Shown here: one piece after another, positions 53,101 through 60,300 of the stretch
How positions within the stretch are numbered: position 1 is the first letter of the stretch
Layout: the number at the start of each line of letters is the position of its first letter
Assembly: GCA_933228675.1 (NCBI GenBank)
Contig: OW121742.1
Location: 112,820,739-112,884,738 of the forward strand
Length of the DNA: 64,000 nucleotides
Direction: 5' to 3'
From: Stomorhina lunata
Lineage: Eukaryota; Arthropoda; Insecta; Diptera; Rhiniidae
Notes under the pieces: model-generated
What the model saw: only the letters and a program-made list of their open reading frames with translations
Told to the model about the DNA's origin: nothing
The model's database searches: none
Position numbers and translations under genes: made by a program

Positions 53101-56100
53101 TCTAGTAGAGATCATGTCTAGCAGAGATCATCTCTAGTAGAGATAAATTCTAGTAGAGATCATCTCTGGTAGAGCTCTTTTCTATTAGAGATCTTCTCTA
53201 CTTGAGGTCATCTCTAGTAGATATCTTCCCATTTGTTCGGATATATTAAATTTCTTTCAATATAAAACAGATTTGACTTTGAGTTTAAAATGAAAAACCT
53301 CCAGCTTAAATGCTAAAATCCCTTTATGTAGGCAACACGTTTTGTTTCTATTTTATTTAATAATTTAATATGCTTAAACATGTAATACATGATTTTATTT
53401 TAATATTATAATTAAGGTATTAATGCTAGTATTTAATAAATTATATTTTATTGTATTTGTAATCCTTGCAGCGACTTCACTTTTCATCATTTGGTGGAAA
53501 GGTAAAGTTTGTAAGAGGATGATAGTTTAATATGAAAATGTTAAGCATGTGTTTATAAAGTACCTACAATGAATTGATAAATCTTCTAACTGTCAAAATA
53601 TAAATGTTAGGAATTCTTACTAATTACCTTGTTAAGACCATATAAAGATTCTTTTAAAACTATTCTCATAGTATTTTTGTGAATATTTATAAGAATACTA
53701 TTAAGAGATCCTAGTCCTAATATCTTTCCCTTTAGGTCTAAATTAGGATTCAAACTTTAATATTATTAGAATGCACAAGTTATTTAAAAATCTTTAAACT
53801 GATTGTTTTATAACTAACACTCTTTTGAAATTAGTTTAAGACCTTTGCTTCTACCCTGGTGTAAAGTAATGGAGATGGTTGTATTTCTATGTTAGGAAAT
53901 TATCTTAAACTTTCTTAATTTATTGGAATTTTTTTTAAATTTCTTAACTTCTTATAGTTTACAAATTTACTTATTATTTAAACAATTAACTCTTTGGTGT
54001 TGGATGTCTTAGAGTCGACCTTGAATGACCTTAATCTCTGATTGGTTGTTTTAAAGTACTTAACCTTTTAGTTTTAAGCTATTTAATTTATAGAATTTCT
54101 TAAAAAATTAAAATTTATAAATTTCCTCTTTCCCCCCAACTGCTTTTTAAATTGAAAAATCGCTAAACTCGAACGCTTAAAATGCTTGAAACAAAACTTT
54201 AAAAAAATAACTTAAACTACAGTGCGCCTTAGAAGTAAGTAGACACAAAAAATTATGGTAAAAAAATACAATGGAAACTCGACAAAACGTAAACAAACTA
54301 CTTCTGTTATGGATTCAAATGTAAATGATATCAAATAAATCAATTATGATATTTTGCCTGCATGTCGTATGAGTAATATCAAAAAATTTGTATGAATTAA
54401 ATATTACTCATACCACCCGCTATTCCATAATAACAAGAAAACTATTGCATTAAATAGTCAAAATTCATGGCATACTTACGGGCTTAATCTTCTATTAAGA
54501 AAATTTGCTAAGAAATTTTAAATGAAATGTTTTTAATTGAATTATCGTTAAATTAAATGCATTTTAAGTGATGAAAATTAATAAAAAAAACACTTTAAAA
54601 TTTTCTAAATATTAAAAAATTGATTCAAATTTAGGGTTTACTTGTTATCGAGATTCCATTGTTTTTACAAAAAGTAAAATTCTTTAAAAAATATTTTCAA
54701 AATTTATTTCCTAGTTATAAGATAAACATTTTTATTTTAATTCTAAACATTTTAGTTCATTTAAAAAAAAACCTCTTTACAACAAAAGCTTTTTAACCCC
54801 CTTAACAGAAATCCCTTATTTGTAACTGACATTTTATTTAAAAAATGTTATACTTAACAAAAAGACATTTAATTTTCAAGTCATATTCTTGTCCAATAAA
54901 CACCTTCATAAAACCCCTACATATGAACTTGGCTCCAACTTCATAAAAATTCATACATATTACGAATAGTTTCGTATTACAAATGACGGAAAATTTTGAA
55001 TATGACTAGACAGTTCATATTTATTATGTGTGCGAAAGACTTTAGCAAAAAAAGCTCAACTCTAAATAGAAATGACAAAAAGACTTATTGCTCCTGGGGG
55101 ATATAACAATGTATTACACTAAAAACCCGCAAAAAATCCAGCTCAAATCTAAAACATTCATATCTTTTCATACAGAAACCTCTAAAGCAAATAACACATA
55201 TTGCTGGGTTCTCCAAGTCCTTTATGATTTTCTGCTTTATTTGCTGCTAACATATGAAAAAATATGGTAACAGCAAACATAACTAAATTCTACATATGAA
55301 TGAGAAATAATGTTGTAATGGAACAAAAAACCAAAGTACTTTATTTCTTTCCCGGAATTGTTGAGAATAAAAAATTTCTGTCATATTTGATAAATTATTA
55401 AGGTATAAAAGGAAAAATGTAATGCAATACATTTTTCTTAAAAACAAACATACAGAAAAATGTCTAACATGACTTTGAATGTTGTCATTGATAAAAAGTG
55501 GGATAAATGTGAAAAAGCTGAAAGAAATCTTAAAATAAGAAATTATGACAAATGTTAGGATATAAAGGAAACTCTAAACAAAGAAACAAACAAAAGTGAA
55601 AATTATATCATTATAAAAATAGAACATTTTTGAAGAATTTTCTATAAAATAGAAAATTTTTGAAGAATTTTCTATAAAAATAAGAAATTTTTGAAAAATT
55701 TCCTATAAAAATAGGAAAATTTCCTATAAAAATAGGAATTTTTTTTTAATTTTCTATAAAAATAGAAAATTTTTGAAAAATTTCCTATTAAAATTGGAAA
55801 TTTACTATTTTTATAAGAAATTTTTCAAAAATTTCCTATTTTTATAGGAAATTTTTCAAAAATTTCCTATCTTTATAGAAAATTTTTGAAAAATTTCTTA
55901 TCAAAATAGGAAATTTTTGAAAAATTTCTTATAAAAAAAGGAAATTTTTGAAAAATTTCTTATAAAAAAAGGAAGTTTTTGAAAAATTTAATTTTTTGGA
56001 CTTATTAAATTTATGGACTTAGCTCAAGACATGTCCGTAGACATAAGTTTCAAAAGGACGTAAATATACAAATTTCTGTATTCCTTCTTACTCTTGCTTT

Positions 56101-56462
56101 CAACTCTCTGCCATATTTTGCACAACATTGTCATCCCACACTGTATATACACTTAGCAAAATATCTCTGTATATTGGCATGAGAAAGATTTGATGGTTTT
56201 GTTGATTTCGTTAAGGTTTTCAGTTTTTATAATTCCTATTATGTTAATAAATTTCTTTTATAAATTAAAAATTTGTATGAACTTTTATCTAATTATTTCT
56301 ATGAATTTCCCCCTCATGTAGAACAACTCGCTTGGTGGCAGCGCTGGGATAAAACGACATTAATCATTTTGGTGGCCAGTATATTGGTCCTGCTGCTGGC
56401 TGTCATTATTATCTGTTGTATTATCATTTGCATTTGTCGTCGTCGCCGACGTCAGGATAAAT
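23014..56462 (+). CDS. Multi-Ig transmembrane cell-adhesion protein, internal and membrane-anchor part (11 exons, gene incomplete at both ends)
   Basis: Spliced in silico, eleven exons give one open frame of about 600 residues (without the optional insert at 24812-25795). It contains the C-terminal half of one Ig domain, five further Ig domains each with a Cys/Trp/Tyr-x-Cys core, a short tryptophan-rich stretch, a ~23-residue hydrophobic helix and an arginine run. This is the plan of a type I single-pass surface adhesion receptor. No fibronectin III domain lies between the last Ig and the membrane, which argues against echinoid-type proteins. From memory the sequence is closest to insect neuromusculin-like Ig proteins; hemicentin-like names are often given to such orthologues. 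The signal peptide and cytoplasmic tail are outside the window. Introns range from 96 bases to about 10 kb and most large ones hold satellite arrays. The family level is well supported; the exact orthologue is not. Confidence 0.85.
23292..23467 (+). CDS. Exon b: first half of an Ig domain
   Basis: A phase-1 entry (T plus AT gives Tyr) continues the linker YVPIVEV. The core Cys is in NVTLFC and the Trp in KVRWYANS. Two Asn-x-Ser/Thr sequons (NVT, NST) could be N-glycosylated. A further Cys near the end (LPDC) is likely paired with the Cys at the start of the next exon (DLC), an extra disulfide. Exit is phase 0 at ACT AGG before GTAGGC. The upstream intron is only 96 bases and the downstream one 148 bases, and neither carries satellite DNA. 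Confidence 0.92.
23616..23747 (+). CDS. Exon c: second half of the same Ig domain
   Basis: The exon has 44 complete codons with phase 0 at both ends, acceptor TTGTAG and donor GTAAGT. It completes the Ig fold begun in exon b: FFYNYSCEGYNAAG carries the F-strand Tyr-x-Cys, and GPRSEDKELLV forms the G strand. The sequon NYS sits next to the core Cys. The following intron (948 bases) carries a 31-bp satellite array. Confidence 0.93.
24000..24640 (+). repeat. 31-bp satellite, CTGTTATACCAACAC family, copy 1
   Basis: About 20 copies of the 16-base palindrome TTTTTCTATAGAAAAA plus the spacer CTGTTATACCAACAC, inside the intron between exons c and d. The left edge is diverged. The array ends within 60 bases of the exon d acceptor. 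Confidence 0.95.
24696..24811 (+). CDS. Exon d: first part of an Ig domain, up to the C strand
   Basis: The acceptor is a strong polypyrimidine tract ending TTTTTTTTCAG. The exon reads VHYEPGPAV, then the core Cys in SVTFSCAVDDPG, and stops at PESN plus AG of an Arg codon. The donor GTTTGT is weak. Joining to 25796 gives Arg-Tyr-Arg-Trp, placing the core Trp where an Ig domain needs it. If the weak donor is not used, the frame simply continues into 24812-25795. Confidence 0.88.
24812..25795 (+). CDS. Exitron candidate: 328-codon in-frame, stop-free insert, intron or optional low-complexity coding segment
   Basis: The stretch is bounded by GTTTGT and CCTTACCTAG, so it can be spliced as an intron. 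It is also exactly 984 bases (3 x 328) and has no stop in the frame of the exons on either side. The translation is rich in Ser, His, Gln, Thr and Asn. It includes runs such as HHRHHEHHHK and SSSSS, an acidic patch (TEDEDVNDD), and a more ordered-looking piece (SEIEEAYEALIGEHF). It would interrupt an Ig domain just before its core Trp. The Ig flanks read well only with the segment removed, so splicing is expected. The open frame in AT-rich DNA suggests that retention is tolerated or selected. It could also be a species-specific insertion that became an intron. I recognise no homologue. Confidence 0.5.
25796..26180 (+). CDS. Exon e: end of one Ig domain and first half of the next
   Basis: The longest exon in the window (385 bases). 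It begins by completing Arg, then YRWLRGGRGPLQDI, and reaches the F strand at RTNYSCYAFNEGG. After the linker EVHAPPFFIKNLPP a second Ig domain starts, with core Cys in NANLTC, an extra Cys pair (IEC, PRC) and core Trp in EISWLKDG. It ends FESMLSVL at a phase-0 donor, GTAAGT. Sequons are NYS, NLT and NDT. Codon use is visibly more G+C-rich than the surrounding introns, as for the other exons. Confidence 0.94.
26181..26760. other. Unique intron DNA after exon e
   Basis: The frame from exon e stays open for 53 codons into this intron (to a stop at 26337), which would give a truncated, membrane-free product if retained. No sequence feature supports its use. AAAGCTTT motifs begin near 26510. Confidence 0.6.
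26761..28566 (+). repeat. 31-bp satellite, CTGTTATACCAACAC family, copy 2
   Basis: About 58 copies of the same unit and same orientation as the array at 24000-24640, in the next large intron. Many single-base variants occur (TTTTACC for TATACC in the left third, CTGTAG for CTATAG in places). Confidence 0.96.
28744..28873 (+). CDS. Exon f: second half of the Ig domain begun in exon e
   Basis: A phase-0 entry after TTTGCATTTAG gives HFNMSNWPNN. The F strand is DNANYTCISTG and the exon leaves in phase 1 (single T before GTAAGT). The sequons NMS and NYT are present. The acceptor lies about 180 bases downstream of the end of a long 31-bp satellite array, so the branch point and tract must fall in the short unique gap. 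Confidence 0.93.
29173..29268 (+). CDS. Exon g: start of the next-to-last Ig domain
   Basis: A short 96-base exon with phase 1 at both ends. It reads YAPDNTTVSEDVV, then the first core Cys in PGRVICKSRANP, and exits after the first base of a Glu codon before GTAAGT. The intron upstream is 299 bases with no array. The sequon NTT is present. The core Trp is in the next exon. Confidence 0.92.
29269..33176. repeat. Intron with dispersed AAAGCTTTT palindromes, not tandem
   Basis: No array, but AAGCTTT/AAAGCTT and AAAAGCTTTT occur dozens of times, typically every 30-100 bases, mostly between 29,500 and 32,950, frequently as AAAAGCTTTTGTAAAA. Spacing is irregular and intervening sequence differs. 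Short open frames (30271-30510, 32045-32410, 32205-32435) are AT-driven and show no domain. Confidence 0.75.
33177..33332 (+). CDS. Exon h: second half of the next-to-last Ig domain
   Basis: The acceptor CTTTTGTTCCAG joins to give Glu-Pro-Thr-Tyr-Glu-Trp, the core Trp in YEWRFNNKT. RNDSGRYTCVAFN is a textbook Ig F strand, and ETSIDVQ closes the domain. The phase-1 exit at CAAT precedes GTAAGT. Sequons are NKT and NDS. The 3.9-kb intron upstream is dense in AAAGCTTT palindromes; the 5.7-kb intron downstream is mostly satellite. Confidence 0.94.
33333..34320. other. Unique intron DNA
   Basis: AT-rich sequence with no exon, repeat array or RNA gene that I can support. Confidence 0.6.
34321..38440 (+). 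repeat. Longest 31-bp palindromic array, plus orientation
   Basis: About 130 copies over 4.1 kb. Subtypes lie in blocks: TTTACTATTTTT spacer-side variants at 34830-35290 and 36970-37260, the central-base variant TTTTGCAAAAA at 35060-35540 and 37030-37150, and a compressed form CCTAGTTTTTCAAAAA at 36120, 36620 and 38220. Recurrence of the same odd unit combinations shows segmental duplication inside the array. Confidence 0.97.
38441..39019. other. Unique gap between array and exon i
   Basis: It contains degraded fragments of the array unit (TTTCCCTTTTAGGGAAATTTT near 38520) and then AT-rich sequence with the acceptor CATTTCTAG. Confidence 0.65.
39020..39102 (+). CDS. Exon i: first half of the last Ig domain, flanked by opposite satellite arrays
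   Basis: An 83-base exon, entering in phase 1 (T plus TT gives Phe) and leaving in phase 0 before GTAAGA. It reads FKPHCEIVRQEIEDKD, then the core Cys in TLICTAYGNPEE. Arrays of the same 31-bp family lie in plus orientation ending about 580 bases upstream and in minus orientation starting about 840 bases downstream. If this exon alone were skipped, the frame would shift, because 83 is not a multiple of three. Confidence 0.9.
39103..39940. other. Unique intron DNA after exon i
   Basis: No exon. A fragment related to the 12-bp unit (GACCGACTGACAGACTAACAG) lies near 39456. The dispersed motif GAAAGTATGCAAT is at 39768. Confidence 0.6.
39941..41345 (-). repeat. 31-bp palindromic satellite, minus orientation
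   Basis: About 45 copies, nearly uniform between 40080 and 41040, degenerate at both ends. A partial unit lies at about 40515. It faces the plus-orientation arrays on both sides (34321-38440 and 42430-45760). Confidence 0.97.
41346..42429. other. Unique intron DNA
   Basis: AT-rich. I see no gene or RNA feature. Confidence 0.55.
42430..45760 (+). repeat. 31-bp palindromic satellite, plus orientation, with higher-order repeats
   Basis: About 107 copies. Marker variants recur at spacings that are exact multiples of 31 (372 and then 186 and 310 bases, see findings). One unit has a flipped central base (G at 45482). Confidence 0.97.
46087..46273 (+). CDS. Exon j: second half of the last Ig domain
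   Basis: A phase-0 entry after TTTATTTACAG gives ADFSWSIKGENE (core Trp). The F strand is ARTYRCVANNTAG and the domain ends CQIEVA, with one base G left over before GTAAGT (phase 1). The sequons NET and NNT are present. It is followed by the largest complete intron in the window (about 10 kb), which contains a 12-bp, a 16-bp and a short 31-bp array. Confidence 0.93.
46274..47030. other. Unique intron DNA after exon j
   Basis: No supported exon; the minus frame at 46257-46442 overlaps the donor and looks like chance. Confidence 0.6.
47031..49335 (+). repeat. 12-bp satellite GACTAAGACATA, second array
   Basis: About 190 copies in the same orientation as the array at 20812-22700. A 516-base (43-unit) duplication is visible from shared marker variants. 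Confidence 0.98.
49336..51365. other. Unique intron DNA with local duplication and a G+C-richer patch
   Basis: About 75 bases at 49390-49465 are repeated in diverged form at 49540-49615 (both start TTATTGCATACTTT). A GT run is near 50440. At 50662-50787 the minus strand is open for about 42 codons with coding-like composition (LLLAEALARQARGYEF), but it has no ATG in frame and no match that I know. The plus frame at 50442-50639 is uncalled. Confidence 0.5.
51366..53230 (+). repeat. 16-bp doubly palindromic satellite ATCTCTAGTAGAGATC
   Basis: About 115 copies. Each unit is ATCTCTA, G, TAGAGAT, C, so there is a dyad on the G and a second on the C (AGAGAT-C-ATCTCT). Divergence is high at both ends and moderate in the middle. 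Confidence 0.97.
53231..55611. other. Unique intron DNA
   Basis: Apart from the microexon candidate at 53472-53501 I see no exon. The plus frame at 55088-55270 has no recognisable feature. The dispersed motif GGCATACTTACGGGC is at 54470. Confidence 0.55.
53472..53501 (+). CDS. Possible 30-base cassette microexon in the juxtamembrane region
   Basis: A short stretch lies between a good acceptor (TTGTAATCCTTGCAG) and a good donor (GTAAAG). It is phase 1 on both sides and 30 bases long, so it could be included or skipped between 46273 and 56322 without changing frame. Inclusion would add about ten residues (ATSLFIIWWK) before EQLAWWQRW. It is hydrophobic with two Trp, an odd linker but similar in flavour to the WW just downstream. 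There is no other evidence; a chance pairing of splice-like sites is quite possible. Confidence 0.25.
55612..55995. repeat. Short 31-bp palindromic array with an internal inversion
   Basis: Minus-form units at 55612-55790, plus-form units at about 55800-55875, then minus form again to 55995. It lies about 330 bases upstream of the transmembrane exon. Confidence 0.93.
55996..56321. other. Unique intron DNA before the transmembrane exon
   Basis: It starts with a piece related to the 12-bp unit (CAAGACATGTCCGTAGACAT near 56012), then AT-rich sequence and the acceptor. Confidence 0.6.
56322..56462 (+). CDS. Exon k: juxtamembrane segment, transmembrane helix and stop-transfer arginines
   Basis: The acceptor is TTTCCCCCTCATGTAG. 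Phase-1 entry completes Glu, giving EQLAWWQRWDK, then a hydrophobic helix of about 23-27 residues (TTLIILVASILVLLLA onward, ending in cysteine- and isoleucine-rich CCIIICIC), then RRRRRQDK. Arginines on the C-terminal side make that side cytoplasmic (positive-inside rule), so the Ig domains are extracellular. The cysteines at the inner membrane face are plausible palmitoylation sites. Exit is phase 1 before GTAAGT. Reading on into the intron adds only nine residues (CKYLVLSFE) before a stop, so intron retention would give a receptor with almost no tail. Confidence 0.93.
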
Positions 56463-56960
56463 GTAAGTACCTTGTATTAAGTTTTGAATGAATAATTGTA
56501 AGAAAACAGAGCATTATCCTTTGGATAAGGCATCAAATATGGTAAATATTTTAATTATTATTAAGAAATTAAATTATTTATTAATGATTATGTTATCAAA
56601 AGGTTTAGGGTTTAGTTATTCTGTTTTATTCTTCATTATATTTTATAGTTAAGTTATTAAGATTTTTTGTTTTGTCTTTTTAATTTGTAATTTTGGTTTT
56701 TCTAATTTGACGTATTTTTTTTTATTTAATTTAATTTTTTAAAATTGAAAAAATTTTTCTTAACTATTTTTTGGTTAAACTATAAGCTTAGCATGGCTTT
56801 TTGAAAATTTTCTATTCAACTTTTTAAGAAAAGCATGCGATGGTTAAACAAAAGAACAACTTATACAAATACCCATAAGAAAACATAGATAATGCCCGAA
56901 TTCCTAAAGCTTTCAAAGACACTGGTAGACATTAAACTCACCTTAAATATAAAACTCCAT
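56463..56960. other. Unique intron DNA after the transmembrane exon
   Basis: AT-rich. No feature is supported. Confidence 0.6.
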
Positions 56961-59310
56961 AAATAGAAAAATTTTCTATATAAAAAAATCCTATAACAAA
57001 AGAAATTTTTGGAAATTGCCTATAAAAATAAGAAGTTTTTTAAAAATTTCCCATAAAAATAAGAATATTTAAAAAAAAATCCTTTAAAAATAAGAAATTT
57101 TTGAATAATTTCGTATAAAAATAAGAATTTTTTGAAAAATTTTCCAAAAAAAAAAAAGATATTTTTTGAAAATTTCTTATAACAAAATTGTGGAAAATTT
57201 TCCTATAAAAATAAGAAATTTTTAGAAAATGTCATATCAAAATAACAAACTTTTGAAAAATTTCTTATAAAAATAAGAAATGTTTGAAATTTTTCCTATA
57301 AAATTAAAATACGTTTGAAAAGTTTCTTACAAAAATTAGAAATTTTTGAAAAATTTTCTATAAAGATTGGAAATTTTTGAAAAATTTTCTATAAAAATAG
57401 GAAATTTTTGAAAAATTTCCTATAAAAATAGGAAATTTTTGAAAAATTTCCTATAAAAATAGGAAATTTTTGAAAAATTTCCTATAAAAATAAGAAATTT
57501 TTGAAAAATTTCCTATAAAAATAGGAAATTTTTGAAAAATTTCCTATAAAAATAGGAAATTTTTGAAAAATTTCCTATAAAAATAGGAAATTTTTGAAAA
57601 ATTTCCTATAAAAATATGAAATTTTTGAAAAATTTCCTATAAAAATAGGAAATTTTTGAAAAATTTCCTATAAAAATAGGAAATTTTTGAAAAATTTCCT
57701 ATAAAAATAGGAAATTTTTGAAAAATTTCCTATAAAAATAGGAAATTTTTGAAAAATTTCCTATAAAAATAGGAAATTTTTGAAAAATTTCCTATAGAAA
57801 TAGGAAATTTTTGAAAAATTTCCTATAAAAATAGGAAATTTTTGAAAAATTTCCTATAAAAATAGGAAATTTTTGAAAAATTTCCTATAAAAATAGGAAA
57901 TTTTTGAAAAATTTCCTAAAAAAATAGGAAATTTTTGAAAAATTTCCTAAAAAAATAGGAAATTTTTGAAAAATTTCCTATAAAAATAGGAAATTTTTGA
58001 AAAATTTCCTATAAAAATAGGAAATTTTTGAAAAATTTCCTATAAAAACAGGAAATTTTTGAAAAATTTCCTATAAAAATAGGAAATTTTTGAAAAATTT
58101 CCTATAAAAATAGGAAATTTTTGAAAAATTTCCTATAAAAATAGGAAATTTTTGAAAAATTTCCTATAAAAATAGGAAATTTTTGAAAAATTTCCTATAA
58201 AAATAGGAAATTTTTGAAAAATTTCCTATAAAAATAGGAAATTTTTGAAAAATTTCCTATAAAAATAGGAAATTTTTGAAAAATTTCCTATAAAAATAGG
58301 AAATTTTTGAAAAATTTCCTATAAAAATAGGAAATTTTTGAAAAATTTCCTATAAAAATAGGAAATTTTTGAAAAATTTCCTATAAAAATAGGAAATTTT
58401 TGAAAAATTTCCTATAAAAATAGGAAATTTTTGAAAAATTTCCTATAAAAATAGGAAATTTTTGAAAAATTTCCTATAAAAATAGGAAATTTTTGAAAAA
58501 TTTCCTATAAAAATAGGAAATTTTTGAAAAATTTCCTATAAAAATAGGAAATTTTTGAAAAATTTCCTATAAAAATAGGAAATTTTTGAAAAATTTCCTA
58601 TAAAAATAGGAAATTTTTGAAAAATTTCCTATAAAAATAGGAAATTTTTGAAAAATTTCCTATAAAAATAGGAAATTTTTGAAAAATTTCCTATAAAAAT
58701 AGGAAATTTTTGAAAAATTTCCTATAAAAATAGGAAATTTTTGAAAAATTTCCTATAAAAATAGGAAATTTTTGAAAAATTTCCTATAAAAATAGGAAAT
58801 TTTTGAAAAATTTCCTATAAAAATAGGAAATTTTTGAAAAATTTCCTATAAAAATAGGAAATTTTTGAAAAATTTCCTATAAAAATAGGAAATTTTTGAA
58901 AAATTTCCTATAAAAATAGGAAATTTTTGAAAAATTTCCTATAAAAATAGGAAATTTTTGAAAAATTTCCTATAAAAATAGGAAATTTTTGAAAAATTTC
59001 CTATAAAAATAGGAAATTTTTGAAAAATTTCCTTAAAAAAATAGGAAATTTTTGAAAAATTTCCTTAAAAAAATAGGAAATTTTTGAAAAATTTCCTTAA
59101 AAAAATAGGAAATTTTTGAAAAATTTCCTTAAAAAAATAGGAAATTTTTGAAAAATTTCCTTAAAAAAATAGGAAATTTTTGAAAATTTTCCTTAAAAAA
59201 ATAGGAAATTTTTGAAAAATTTCCTTAAAAAAATAGGAAATTTTTGAAAAATTTTCTTAAAAAAATAGGAAATTTTTGAAAAATTTCATATAAAAAGAAG
59301 AAGTTTTTAA
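56961..59310 (-). repeat. 31-bp palindromic satellite, minus orientation, with a 32-bp subtype at its right end
   Basis: Degenerate to about 57380, then about 53 nearly identical units. From about 59030 to 59280 the spacer becomes TAAAAAAAT, giving eight or so tandem 32-bp units, so the last part expanded from one variant. Confidence 0.97.
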
Positions 59311-60300
59311 AAACTAAACAAAATTAAATTTCTTTCAAAAATTATATTTTATTTTTATAATTGCTTGGAGTTACTCCTGGTAAATTATTTGCTTTACAGT
59401 CACCCTACCCTTAAGTTTTTAGCTCTATAATCTTCCATTTTGCATCTGCTTTCATTTGTTTAATTACACGTTTTAATACTTTTTGCTAGAATATTTTCCA
59501 TTCAAATATAAATTTTTATAGCGCATGTTTTTTGATTTTAACATTTTTTCTACCCCTGTTTGCCCCCTTTTACCCCCTTAAAAGCCATTTGCTATCAGTT
59601 TCGTTTAATGTGTAACAAAAAAAAGTTAACTCATTATAAATGCATGAAGTGAACTCAAATAAAAGCTAAAATTTATACTAATTTTAATTAAAATTTATTT
59701 AATTAAATAAATAAACATAAACATTATAAAAAGCCTATAATCGTTATACATTTATTAAATAATTATTATTGTATGCAAATAAATAAATGCATTTTTTATT
59801 AAGGCTCATAAATATTTTAAATAAATATTTGGATAATTTATGTTAATAAAACGAGAGATTTAAAAGGGAGTGAGCGAAAAAAACAGCTTTGGAGAGAGAA
59901 AAGAAGAAATTAAAATAAGCAAATAACATTAGCATAAGCTTTAGGCGCTATTTTTTATAGCTTAAATCTATTATTATGTTAATTGTAATCAATGAGCCGG
60001 ATAAATATGAAAAATTATTTTTTACAAAAACGTTTAATTCTAGTAACGGTCGATCGTAACTCATTATTTTTTACTGTTACTTTAAATTTCGTTTCAATTG
60101 CAAAAACTAAAACCTTTTTAATGAAAAAAAATATATTTCCTCATGATATAACAATTAACCATTAATTTATTCAATTGATTTCAATTAATTTTAATTAATT
60201 TGTGCTTGAGCTTAAAAAGGGGAGAAAACAAAACTTAATTAAACAAATAAAATCAACCAAAAAAATTTCAAACAATTAAATAACAAATTATTTTAAAATG
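59311..60300. other. Unique AT-rich intron DNA
   Basis: Possible acceptor-like sites (for example GCTTTACAG at 59390) are followed by early stops in the required frame. No exon is called. Confidence 0.55.
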
